Of a DNA stretch of 9,995 nucleotides, positions 1 to 7,401 are shown piece after piece. The notes beneath the pieces are model-generated. The model made no database searches. It saw only the letters and a list, made by a program, of their open reading frames with translations, and had not been told where the DNA came from. Made by a program: the position numbers and the translations under genes. This stretch comes from Hyphomicrobiales bacterium. GTDB lineage: Bacteria; Pseudomonadota; Alphaproteobacteria; Rhizobiales; Xanthobacteraceae. Position 1 is the stretch's first letter. Every line of letters starts with the position of its first letter. The stretch is from contig PKXB01000177.1 of the NCBI GenBank assembly GCA_003133345.1, positions 18,147 through 28,141 of the forward strand. Direction: 5' to 3'.

Positions 1-944
1 ATTTCCGAAAAATTGGTGTTGCGGCTGTTGCCCGGCGATTGGAGCGAGCAGGACCTCGCATAGCTTCGCATCGCGACGATTATTCTCAGCCTTAAATTCG
101 TGCTCGCGGTATTCGAGTGGCAAGCCTACGACACGCTGGCCTATCTTTTCGTGCTGGCGGGACTTTGGGGCATCGTTGCGCACCGCGCGCTCATCGGCGG
201 AGCAGTCCTGGCGCTGGCCGCTGCGATCAAGGCGACGCCGCTCTTTTTTCTGCCCTATCTTGTGGTTAAGCGTCGCTTCCTGGCGGCGGGGATTTTCACC
301 GTCGTGTTCGTGGTGCTGTGGCTATTGCCTGACGGCTATGCCGCGCTCAAGAATATGCGGCCGCACTATCTCGAGAATTGGTGGCAACAGATCGCCGGCC
401 CGGCTCTGGCGAACGAAGCGAACACCGGCGCTTCGTTCTGGTCTACCTGGATGGGCGCCAACATTCTCAACCACTCGTTCAAGGGAACGGTGGCGCGCCT
501 GGTTGTCGGCACATCCGCCGTCGCCCATGCCAAAACAATCTTTATACCCTCTGTGCAATCTATGTCGCGGTCATCGGGCTTCTGATGTTGCGCTCCGCGC
601 GGCGGGACGACTTCGTGGCGGTCGACGGCTCGATCCTGGTCATCAGCATGCTGATGCTGTCGCCGATGACCAGCCGCTATCACTACATCCTGCTGCTTTT
701 ACCCTATATGACGGTCGTGGGACTTGCCTTACGCGATCGCTCATTGCGGGCCGCCGCAATCGTCACGTTGATTGTGAGCTTCGTGCTGGGAACGGCGACG
801 TCGAACGATATCGCGGGGCATTTCATGACCGAGTGGTCCTATGCCCATAATTTCCTGGTGCTGAGCGCGCTCGTGCTGCTGGTGTTCCTCGGCTACGTCA
901 TCTTGCGCAACGATGTGCGGCAAACGAGCCCGGCAGCCGCGTGA
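1..944 (+). pseudogene. GT87/DUF2029-like polytopic membrane glycosyltransferase, 5'-truncated by window, broken by a stop and a frameshift
   Basis: This is the C-terminal part of a hydrophobic membrane glycosyltransferase of the GT87 (DUF2029) type. That family uses polyprenyl-phosphate-linked sugars at the periplasmic face. Frame 1 reads from base 1 to a TAG at 61-63, then continues with an uninterrupted family-like sequence: FEWQAYD, then IKATPLFFLPYL near 225-264, matching the family pattern of a short loop, a helix and K-x-T-P-L. Near 532-536 (the run CCAAAAC) the reading frame has to slip back one base. After that, frame 3 carries hydrophobic segments and LSPMTSRYHYILLLLPY, like the family's S-P-x-S-x-x-H-Y motif, ending at a TGA at 942-944. 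A GTG at 100 could restart translation, but the product would end at 585 without its C-terminal helices. Family assignment comes from motif resemblance. The two lesions are seen directly, but sequencing error cannot be excluded, particularly at the A-run. It converges on the GT2 gene with 13 bp between stop codons. Confidence 0.72.
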
Positions 945-957
945 TCCGCCGGTAATA

Positions 958-2130
958 TTAGCGGCTGCGCCAGACCATCAACGACGACACTACGTAATTC
1001 CACACGACGCTCATGATCGCGCCGCCGAGGCCGGCGACCCACCAGGTCTGTTCGTGACCGAACAGCCAATTGCCGACGCTCATGTTGGAGAGCGCGCCGA
1101 TGCTCGAGACAACGTAGAACATAAGCAATCCGGTGAAGTAGTTGACGCCGGTGAGACGTTGATCGCGATAGGTAATCGCGTTGTTAAGCGCAAAATTATT
1201 CGCGATGGCTACGACGATCGCCAGCGTTTGCGCCCACGGAAACGACAGGCCGATCACTGCGACGCCGATCGACAGCGTGATGAAGTGCACGCCGATGCCG
1301 ACTGATCCGACCAAACAGAAGAAAACGAACCGCAGCGACAAGAGATCGGACGTCGCCTTGGCCAGCAGCAGGCCGGCGTAGTCGAGCGCGATGCGCGTGT
1401 CGAGCTTGCTGGTCCCGCGTTGGCGAGCGCGGAACTGGTATGGCAATTCCGCCAGCCGCAGCGACTTGCCGGCGGTCGAGACGATATCGAGCAGAATTTT
1501 GAATCCATGAGTCGACAGTTTGCGCGCGTATGTCTCGACCACGTTCCGGCGCAACATGAAAAATCCGCTGAGCGGATCGCTCAGCTTGAGGCCAAGGACT
1601 TTATTGGCGATGCGGGTCGCCAGCAGGCTGATCCATTTCCGGCCGGTTGAAAACGTGTCGGCGCCGCCGCCCTGGGCATAGCGGGTACCGATCACGACAT
1701 CGACTTCGTCGCTGCGCAATTTCGCCAGCATGGGCAGCAGCAGCCGTTCGTCGTGCTGCAGGTCGGCGTCCATGACCGCGGCGTAGCGCGCCTGGCTCGC
1801 CAGCATGCCCTCCAGGCAGGCGCCGGACAGGCCGCGCCGCCCGACTCGACGAAGGCAGCGGATACGCGCGTCGCTGGCGCCGATCGTGCGCGCCACGTCC
1901 GCAGTTCCGTCCGGGGAGTCGTCGTCGACAATGATCATTTCCCAGGCCACGCCGGGGAGCGCCTTGCGCAGGCGATCGACGAGGACCGGAACATTTTCAC
2001 ATTCGTTGAATGTGGGAACGATGATACTCAATTCGGGCGCCGTAAATACCGGCTCCCGCTGCAAGCCGACCTCGGCAATGGCCGCGCTTTCGCCGATCGG
2101 CAGATCTAGCAATTCCCGACTTTTTGGCAC
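958..2130 (-). CDS. GT2 family polyprenyl-phosphate glycosyltransferase (DPM1-like) fused to a GtrA membrane domain
   Basis: A 390-residue protein. Residues about 33-245 form a GT-A glycosyltransferase 2 domain of the dolichol-phosphate mannosyltransferase type: LSIIVPTFNE (34-43), the nucleotide-binding DDDSPDGT (69-76), the metal-binding DADLQH (121-126), SDPLSGFFMLRR (184-195) and RQRGTSKLD (236-244). Residues about 266-390 form a GtrA domain with four predicted membrane helices, starting RFVFFCLVGSVGIGVHF. The family moves a sugar from a nucleotide donor to polyprenyl phosphate on the cytoplasmic face. GtrA domains are thought to help flip or present the lipid-linked sugar. The likely product is therefore a lipid-linked sugar donor for a periplasmic GT-C enzyme. 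The start is uncertain: the longest reading begins at a GTG at 2130 with no clear Shine-Dalgarno sequence, and the first 30 residues are not part of the domain. It lies 114 bp downstream of the ABC exporter on the same strand. The sugar specificity cannot be read from the sequence. Confidence 0.9.
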   Translation of the reverse strand: MPKSRELLDLPIGESAAIAEVGLQREPVFTAPELSIIVPTFNECENVPVLVDRLRKALPGVAWEMIIVDDDSPDGTADVARTIGASDARIRCLRRVGRRGLSGACLEGMLASQARYAAVMDADLQHDERLLLPMLAKLRSDEVDVVIGTRYAQGGGADTFSTGRKWISLLATRIANKVLGLKLSDPLSGFFMLRRNVVETYARKLSTHGFKILLDIVSTAGKSLRLAELPYQFRARQRGTSKLDTRIALDYAGLLLAKATSDLLSLRFVFFCLVGSVGIGVHFITLSIGVAVIGLSFPWAQTLAIVVAIANNFALNNAITYRDQRLTGVNYFTGLLMFYVVSSIGALSNMSVGNWLFGHEQTWWVAGLGGAIMSVVWNYVVSSLMVWRSR

Positions 2131-2244
2131 TTACAAATACTAATGCCACACGCGGCGACAAGCCGGTACGCAATAGCTCCCTCAGCCCACGCCGTACCGT
2201 ACACGCTTGATGCCGTTTTTGAAACTCGATTCAGCGCGTTGTGA

Positions 2245-4059
2245 TTAACCGGAACTCGCCACCGCTGCGACCGGCGTGCGGGTTTCCTGCTCCTTGAGCT
2301 GGAGCCGGTAAAACGAGGCATAGCGGCCGCTTTTGCGCAGCAGGTCGTCGTGCCGGCCGGATTCGACTATGTGGCCGTCCTCGACCACAAAGATGCGGTC
2401 GGCGTGCGACACCGTGTGCAGCCGGTGCGCGATCGCCAGCGTGGTGCGGCCGCGACAGAGCACTTCCATCGCCTCGCGCACCTGCAGCTCGGATTCGGAA
2501 TCGAGCGCGGCGGTGGCCTCGTCGAGCAGAATGATCGGCGCATTCTTGATCAACGCGCGCGCGATGGCGACCCGCTGGCGCTGGCCGCCGGAGAGCTGCA
2601 GCCCATGCTCGCCGACTGGGGTGTCGTAACCACGCGGGAACGCCATGATGAAATCATGGGCATAGGCGGCCTTGGCGGCGGCGACGATCTCGTCCTCGCT
2701 GGCGCCCGGCTTACCGAATGCGATGTTTTCGCGGATCGTGCTGCGGAACAGGAAGGTGTCCTGCCCGACATAGGAAACATGCTGGCGCAGCGAGCGGCGC
2801 GACACCTGGGCGATGTCCTGCTCATCGATGACGATCTTGCCGCGCTCGGCTTCATAGAAGCGCAGGATCAGATTGAACACGGTCGACTTGCCGCCGCCCG
2901 ACGGTCCGACCAGCGCGGTCAGCTTGCCCGGCTCGGCCGTAAACGACATGCCGGACAGCACCGCTTCGTCGCTGCGATAGCCGAAATGAACGTCGGTGAA
3001 TGCCAGCCGCGGCGTCTTGATCTGCAATGCCGGCTTGTCGTGGTCGAGCGGCTCGCTCGGAGGACTGTCGATCACCTCGAACAGCACTCGCACGCCCACC
3101 AGCCCGCTGTTGAGCTCGATATTGAGACGGGCCAGCCGTTTGGCTGGCTCATAGGCCAGCAGGAACGCCGCGATGAACGAGAAAAATTCTCCGGGCGCCG
3201 CGCCGGTATTGAGCACGCGATAGCCGCCGTAGGTGATGGCGATCGCGACCGCGAAGCCGCCCAGGGTTTCCATCAGCGGGCTGGCGCGGTTAGAGACGCG
3301 CGCCAGTTTGTTGGCCTCGTACTCGACCGCGGCGACATTGCGGTCGAAGCGCTCGCGCATGATCTCTTCGAGCGTGAAAGCCTTGACGATGCGGATGCCC
3401 TGCAGCGTTTCCTGCAGCGTTTCGAGGATGCGGGTGCCGCCGTGGAATTGGGTGCGTGCGATCGCGTAGATGCGGCGGATCAGCTTGCGCAGCACGAAAA
3501 ACGCCGGCGGCGCGACCACAAAACTGAAGAACGCCATCAGCGGGTCCTGCACCACCATCACCGTCAGCAGGCCGATCAGCGACAGCAGGTCGCGTCCGAT
3601 GGCGGTGATCAGCAGATTGATCACTTGCGTGCAGGCCGCGGCGCCGGTCGACAGCCGCGCGACGAATTCTGTCGAATGCCGGTCGGAGAAAAAGCTGAGC
3701 CCTTCGTGCAAGAGTTTGGTGAAGACGGCGCGCTGATTGTCGGCAACGATACGGTTGCCGATGCGCGACAGCGTCACGCTGTGGCCGTAAGTGGCGAGCC
3801 CCTTGATCGTGAACAGTGCGGCGGTGATTCCGCCCAGCACGAAGACGGCCGAGAGATTGCGATGAACATAAGTCTGGTTCATCACGTCGCCGATCAGATA
3901 GGCGCTCAACGCCGTGCAGGCGGCGGAAACCGCCATCAAGGTGAAGGCGACGGCGTATTTGCGCCAATGGACCAAGCCTTGTTCGGTCAGCAATCGCCGA
4001 ACCATGGCGAGGGTGCCGTAACGCTCGTCGTCGGCCGATGGCAATGTGTGTTCGTTCAT
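2245..4059 (-). CDS. MsbA-like fused ABC exporter (membrane domain plus ATPase)
   Basis: A half-transporter of 604 residues (E. coli MsbA is 582). An exporter-type membrane domain with about six helices spans residues 35-320. The ATPase follows with a full motif set: A-loop tyrosine in FGYRSD (about 361), Walker A GPSGGGKST (385-393), Q-loop VGQD (glutamine 433), signature LSGGQRQR (489-496), Walker B IILLDE with catalytic Glu514, D-loop ALD (518-520) and switch histidine in AIAHRL (545). No motif is missing, so it should work as a homodimer in the inner membrane. In this LPS locus the probable cargo is lipid A-core or another glycolipid, but related exporters carry other substrates and cargo is inferred from context only. 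I chose the ATG at 4059 because AGAGGG lies just upstream of it, although the spacing is short. An in-frame ATG at 4077 would add six residues but has no visible ribosome-binding site. It is transcribed in the same direction as galE upstream and the GT2 gene downstream. Confidence 0.92.
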   Translation of the reverse strand: MNEHTLPSADDERYGTLAMVRRLLTEQGLVHWRKYAVAFTLMAVSAACTALSAYLIGDVMNQTYVHRNLSAVFVLGGITAALFTIKGLATYGHSVTLSRIGNRIVADNQRAVFTKLLHEGLSFFSDRHSTEFVARLSTGAAACTQVINLLITAIGRDLLSLIGLLTVMVVQDPLMAFFSFVVAPPAFFVLRKLIRRIYAIARTQFHGGTRILETLQETLQGIRIVKAFTLEEIMRERFDRNVAAVEYEANKLARVSNRASPLMETLGGFAVAIAITYGGYRVLNTGAAPGEFFSFIAAFLLAYEPAKRLARLNIELNSGLVGVRVLFEVIDSPPSEPLDHDKPALQIKTPRLAFTDVHFGYRSDEAVLSGMSFTAEPGKLTALVGPSGGGKSTVFNLILRFYEAERGKIVIDEQDIAQVSRRSLRQHVSYVGQDTFLFRSTIRENIAFGKPGASEDEIVAAAKAAYAHDFIMAFPRGYDTPVGEHGLQLSGGQRQRVAIARALIKNAPIILLDEATAALDSESELQVREAMEVLCRGRTTLAIAHRLHTVSHADRIFVVEDGHIVESGRHDDLLRKSGRYASFYRLQLKEQETRTPVAAVASSG

Positions 4060-4159
4060 CCGCCCTCTGTCGGGCATTGATTATGGCGCGTCAAGACGCG
4101 GGCAGGGGCGGTCGTTTCCTTGCCTGTTGACAGCGGAATTTTCAAGCGAAAATCTAGTT

Positions 4160-4194
4160 AAAAAGCGGAATTCGGCGCTCGAAAGTGCCGAGCG
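4160..4194 (-). terminator. Possible weak intrinsic terminator downstream of galE
   Basis: Reading the - strand just after the galE stop, CGCTCG pairs with CGAGCG around a 7-base loop (+ strand 4176-4194, a perfect 6-bp stem). A run of five T follows on the - strand (the A-run at 4160-4164), but 11 bases past the stem, further than in a standard intrinsic terminator. It may be an attenuating hairpin between galE and the exporter gene, or chance. Confidence 0.25.
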
Positions 4195-4195
4195 A

Positions 4196-5194
4196 TCAGG
4201 CTGGGGCGCTTTCGCGCCTGCCCGGCAGCCGCCGCTCCCAAGCGAGCGCATGGGCGACGATGGTGTCGAGGTCCTCGAACTGCGGGCGCCAATCGAGCGT
4301 CGAACGGATGCGCGCGACGTCGGCTACCAGCGCGGCCGGATCGCCGGCGCGCCGCCCGGCGATCTCGACCGGAAAATCGCGCTCGCTTGCGCGCCGCACC
4401 GCGTCGATCACCTCGAATACCGAAGAGCCGTGCCCGTAGCCGCAGTTGAACGTTGCGCTGGCGCCGCCGCGGCGCAGATAGGCCAGCGCCGCCGAATGCG
4501 CGCGCGCGAGATCGCTGACATGGATGTAGTCGCGGATGCAGGTGCCGTCCGGCGTCGGATAGTCGGTGCCGAACACGTCGATCTTGGGCCGCTTGCCGAG
4601 CGCCGCTTCGCAGGAGACCTTGATCAGATGGGTCGCTGCCGGGCTCGATTGCCCGGTGCGCAGCTTCGGATCGGCGCCGGCGACGTTGAAGTAGCGCAAC
4701 ACCACGAAGCGCAGCCCATAGGCCGTGCCGGCATCGTGCAGCATGATCTCCGACATCAGCTTCGAGCTACCGTAAGGCGAGATCGGCGCCGTCGGCGCAT
4801 CCTCGCGCACCGGCACCTGCTCGGCATTGCCATAGACGGCGGCGGTGGACGAGAAGATGAACTGCTGCACGCCGGCCTTGATGGCGACGTCGAGCAAGGC
4901 GCAGGTATTCATGGTGTTGTTGCTGTAATAGGCGAGCGGATCGCGCACCGAATCCGGCACCACGATCGACGCGGCGAAATGGATGATGGCGGTCACGCCA
5001 TGGCGGCGAAGCGTCTGCGCCACCAGCTCTCGATCGCCGGTGCTGCCGGCGACGAACGGCACCTTGCCGGGGACGAGAAAGCGAAATCCGGTCGACAGGT
5101 TGTCGAGCACGACCACCGGCTCGCCGGCGTCGACCAGCTCATGCACCATGTGGCTGCCGATATAGCCGGCCCCGCCCGTGACCAGGATCGTCAT
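4196..5194 (-). CDS. galE: UDP-glucose 4-epimerase
   Basis: A 332-residue short-chain dehydrogenase/reductase-type epimerase of normal GalE length. It interconverts UDP-glucose and UDP-galactose in the cytoplasm with tightly bound NAD. The N-terminal Rossmann fold starts at residue 2 with GGAGYIGSH (7-15), and DNLSTG (31-36) follows beta-2. FSSTAAVYG (114-122) supplies the catalytic Ser/Thr, and YGSSK (141-145) is the Y-x-x-x-K catalytic pair. Later family signatures are LRYFNVAGAD (166-175), DYPTPDGTCIRDYIHVSDLA (211-230) and FNCGYGHGSSV (249-259). The ATG at 5194 is preceded by AGGGG at 8 bases spacing, a good ribosome-binding site. Here it most likely feeds UDP-galactose into LPS core, O-antigen or exopolysaccharide synthesis. 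It is divergent from waaC (130 bp apart) and heads the galE, ABC exporter, GT2-GtrA set. Epimerases acting on other UDP-sugars share these motifs, so strict glucose/galactose specificity is an inference. Confidence 0.96.
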   Translation of the reverse strand: MTILVTGGAGYIGSHMVHELVDAGEPVVVLDNLSTGFRFLVPGKVPFVAGSTGDRELVAQTLRRHGVTAIIHFAASIVVPDSVRDPLAYYSNNTMNTCALLDVAIKAGVQQFIFSSTAAVYGNAEQVPVREDAPTAPISPYGSSKLMSEIMLHDAGTAYGLRFVVLRYFNVAGADPKLRTGQSSPAATHLIKVSCEAALGKRPKIDVFGTDYPTPDGTCIRDYIHVSDLARAHSAALAYLRRGGASATFNCGYGHGSSVFEVIDAVRRASERDFPVEIAGRRAGDPAALVADVARIRSTLDWRPQFEDLDTIVAHALAWERRLPGRRESAPA

Positions 5195-5265
5195 GACCCA
5201 TGCCCCTCGAATATCTGCGCCGTCTTACCGGCCGACCGTGAAAGAGCGCTTAGGCCGTACGGCAA

Positions 5266-5310
5266 GCGGTCATGGTTATGGCGGTCATGCTTAATGCTCG
5301 GTATATGACC
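5266..5310. repeat. 15-bp tandem direct repeat plus inverted GGTCAT half-site upstream of waaC
   Basis: Two adjacent copies of a 15-base unit, GCGGTCATGGTTATG (5266-5280) and GCGGTCATGCTTAAT (5281-5295), match at 12 of 15 positions. Their shared GGTCAT core (5268-5273 and 5283-5288) recurs in inverted form as ATGACC at 5305-5310, and once more over the galE start at 5193-5198. The array lies between the divergent galE and waaC genes, where a regulator could bind. No regulator family is identified. A possible -10 element TATATG lies at 5302-5307, without a convincing -35 box. Confidence 0.4.
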
Positions 5311-5324
5311 CCGGCAGAGGCACT

Positions 5325-6272
5325 ATGGCCAGTATTCTCTTCATCAAGACTTCGTCGCTCGGGGATGTGATTCATCACATGCCGGCGCTGACCGAGGCGC
5401 GCAAAGCCCGCCCCGACGCGAGATTTACCTGGCTGGTGGAAGAGGCCTTTGCGCCGCTGGTCCGGCTGCATTCGGCGGTGGCCGAGGTCATCCCGGTGGC
5501 ATGGCGGCGCTGGCGAAAATCGCTCTACGCGCCGGCAACGCTCAGCGAAATTGCCGGCAACCTGCGCGCCATCCGGGCGCCGCGCTACGACGAGATTGTG
5601 GATAGCCAGGGCCTGCTGCGCACCGCCGTCATCGCCCGCCTCGCGCGCGGGCGGCGTCACGGCTACGACACTGCAAGCATCCGCGAACCGCTGGCCGCGC
5701 TGTTCTACGACATCCGCCACAGTGTCAGCCGCGATCTGCATGCGGTGGAGCGCAACCGCATCCTCAGCGGCCTGTCGCTTGGGTTTACGCCGCAGGGCGT
5801 GCCCGATTTCGGGCTCGACCGCGCGCGCTTTCCCGCGCCAGACGAGCGCTATGGCGTGCTGCTGCACGCCACGGCGCGGCCGGGAAAGCAATGGCCGGAG
5901 GCGCATTGGATCGCGCTCGGCCACGCGCTCGCAGGTCAAGGGATCGATCTGGTGCTGCCGTGGGGTACGGATGCGGAGCGCGCGCGTAGCGAACGCATCG
6001 CATCCGCGCTGCCGCGTGCGCGCGTTCCCGAACGGGCGCCGCTCGACGCAGTCGCCCGCCTCATTGCCGGGGCGCAATTCGTGGTCGGGGTCGATACCGG
6101 GCTGCTGCATCTGGCGGCCGCGCTCGGCGTCCCGCTGGTCGCGATTTTTGCCGGCAGCAAGCCCGGACTGACCGGTCCGGTCGGCAGCGGACCGATCGCC
6201 GTGCTGGGCGCGCAAGGGACGCAGCCAACCGTTGCGGCGATTGCCGATGCGGTCGCGAATATCGCGCGTTAA
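5325..6272 (+). CDS. waaC: LPS heptosyltransferase I (GT9 family)
   Basis: A 315-residue GT-B fold enzyme of normal WaaC length (E. coli WaaC is 319). It transfers L-glycero-D-manno-heptose from ADP-heptose to the Kdo of Kdo-lipid A, at the cytoplasmic side of the inner membrane. The N-terminal domain begins ILFIKTSSLGDVIHHMPAL (residues 4-22); Asp14 in SLGD corresponds to the family's catalytic aspartate. VDSQGLLRTAVIARLARG (92-109) is typical of type I enzymes. The C-terminal half carries the donor site: HATARPGKQWPEAHW (181-195, with the K-x-W-P lysine 188) and VGVDTGLLHLAAALGVP (254-270, with Asp257). The ATG at 5325 has AGAGG a few bases upstream, which fixes the start. It is divergent from galE and converges on kdsD with 17 bp between them. 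All expected key residues are present, so it is probably functional. Confidence 0.95.
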   Translation: MASILFIKTSSLGDVIHHMPALTEARKARPDARFTWLVEEAFAPLVRLHSAVAEVIPVAWRRWRKSLYAPATLSEIAGNLRAIRAPRYDEIVDSQGLLRTAVIARLARGRRHGYDTASIREPLAALFYDIRHSVSRDLHAVERNRILSGLSLGFTPQGVPDFGLDRARFPAPDERYGVLLHATARPGKQWPEAHWIALGHALAGQGIDLVLPWGTDAERARSERIASALPRARVPERAPLDAVARLIAGAQFVVGVDTGLLHLAAALGVPLVAIFAGSKPGLTGPVGSGPIAVLGAQGTQPTVAAIADAVANIAR

Positions 6273-6289
6273 TTGCGTGCGAAACCGTT

Positions 6290-7294
6290 TCAGGCGGCGC
6301 CGGCGCGCAACAGATCGTGGATGTGGATGACGCCGACCGGCTTGCCGGCCTCGACCGCGAACAGCGCGGTCACTTTCGTGGAATTGAGGATTTCCAGCGT
6401 CTCGCTGATGAGCTGATCGGGCCGCACCGTTTTCGGCGCGCGCGTCATCACGTCGTCGACGCGCGCATCGAGCAGATTGTTGCGCATATGCCGGCGCAGG
6501 TCGCCGTCGGTGATGATGCCGACCAGCAGGCCGCGCGGATCGGTGATGCCGACGCAACCGAATCCCTTGGTGGACATCACGATGATCGCGTCGGACATGC
6601 GCGTGCCGAGCGGCGCCAACGGCACCGATTCGCCCGTGTGCATGAGATCGCGCACCACTTTGAGCAGCGCGCCGAGCTTGCCGCCCGGGTGCAGCAGACC
6701 GAAATCCACCGCCGTGAAGCCGCGGCTTTCCAGCAGCGCGATCGCCAGCGCGTCGCCGAGCGCCAGCTGCATCAGCGAGGAGGTGGTCGGCGCCAGATTA
6801 TGTGGGCAGGCCTCGCGCGCCTGCGGCAAAGCGAGCACCACGTCCGCGGTCGTCGCCAGCGTCGAGTCCGCGTTGGCGGTCATCGCGATCAAGCCGATGC
6901 GGAAGCGGCGTGAGTAATCGGTGAGATTTTTCAGCTCCGCCGTCTCGCCCGACCACGACAGCGCAACGATGACATCGTTGTTTGCGATCATGCCGAGGTC
7001 GCCATGGCTGGCTTCGCCCGGATGCACGAACAGCGCCGGCGTTCCGGTGGAGGCGAAGGTGGAGGCGATCTTGCGCCCGACATGGCCGGATTTGCCCATG
7101 CCGGTCACGATCACCCGGCCTTGCGCGGCGCGGATCAGGTCGACTGCCGCGGCGAAGGTCGCGCCCAGACCATCGCGCAGCGCGGTGGCGAGCGCCTCGA
7201 TGCCGCCACCTTCCGCGTCGAGCGTGCGCAAAGCGGAATCGATCGCCGCCTGCGCGCGGGTGCTGCTCATATCGGCTGGCTTGGGTCTGGCCAT
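6290..7294 (-). CDS. kdsD: Arabinose-5-phosphate isomerase (KdsD/KpsF family: SIS plus two CBS domains)
   Basis: About 334 residues (E. coli KdsD is 328). It converts D-ribulose 5-phosphate to D-arabinose 5-phosphate, the first committed step to Kdo. The SIS domain spans about residues 45-185 with VTGMGKSGHVGRK (63-75), HPGEASHGDLGM (91-102), the phosphate-binding SWSGET (113-118) and APTTSS (168-173). LLHPGGKLG (200-208) carries the late active-site histidine. Two CBS domains follow to the C-terminus, the first around MSDAIIVMSTKGFGCVGI and the second around MTRAPKTVRP; in the family they are regulatory. The start is debatable: ATG at 7294 has AAAGGA 13 bases upstream (a long spacing), TTG at 7318 would add eight residues without a ribosome-binding site, and ATG at 7270 would remove eight. 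It lies downstream of the TPR/barrel gene on the same strand (107 bp) and converges on waaC. With waaC it belongs to the Kdo-heptose inner-core pathway. Confidence 0.95.
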   Translation of the reverse strand: MARPKPADMSSTRAQAAIDSALRTLDAEGGGIEALATALRDGLGATFAAAVDLIRAAQGRVIVTGMGKSGHVGRKIASTFASTGTPALFVHPGEASHGDLGMIANNDVIVALSWSGETAELKNLTDYSRRFRIGLIAMTANADSTLATTADVVLALPQAREACPHNLAPTTSSLMQLALGDALAIALLESRGFTAVDFGLLHPGGKLGALLKVVRDLMHTGESVPLAPLGTRMSDAIIVMSTKGFGCVGITDPRGLLVGIITDGDLRRHMRNNLLDARVDDVMTRAPKTVRPDQLISETLEILNSTKVTALFAVEAGKPVGVIHIHDLLRAGAA

Positions 7295-7401
7295 GCGGGG
7301 GTCACGTTCCTTTATCAATCACGGGCTTGATAGCATGGAACGGGCCGCCCGTCAGGCTTGCGATGGCTCAAATGTTAACGCCGTGGGTAGGCAGACCTAA
7401 A

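Noticed and set aside
529..540. Programmed -1 ribosomal frameshift at the A-run in the GT87 gene
   Set aside because: The run is only four A and does not form a classical X-XXY-YYZ slippery heptamer in the correct frame. A separate in-frame stop upstream makes decay the simpler reading.
176..850. 224-codon open frame on the + strand in frame 2 over the GT87 remnant
   Set aside because: The hydrophobic family-like sequence lies in frames 1 and 3. Frame 2 gives an Arg/Trp/Ser-rich sequence typical of a wrong frame.
2164..2199. Inverted repeat CGGTACG / CGTACCG between the ABC exporter and GT2 genes as a terminator
   Set aside because: A 7-bp stem around a 22-base loop with no T-run next to it on either strand. 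Too weak to call.
2106..2321. 71-codon open frame on the - strand between the ABC exporter and GT2 genes
   Set aside because: Overlaps the end of the exporter gene in another frame, has an Arg/Ser-rich N-terminus, no ribosome-binding site and no recognisable domain.
2350..4080. 576-codon open frame on the + strand opposite the ABC exporter
   Set aside because: It is antisense to a gene with all ABC motifs. Its sequence is low-complexity, rich in Arg, His, Gln and Asp, as expected opposite GC-rich coding DNA. No recognisable domain.
4046..5308. 420-codon open frame on the + strand opposite galE
   Set aside because: Fully overlaps galE and part of its flanks; composition is that of an antisense shadow, with no domain or signal.
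5250..6557. 435-codon open frame on the - strand opposite waaC
   Set aside because: Overlaps waaC and the end of kdsD. Very rich in Arg, His and Gln with no family resemblance, so a shadow of GC-rich codons.
7346..7358. ACGGG / CCCGT hairpin between the TPR/barrel gene and kdsD as a terminator
   Set aside because: Only 5 bp with a 3-base loop and no T-run; such short GC stems are common by chance in this composition.
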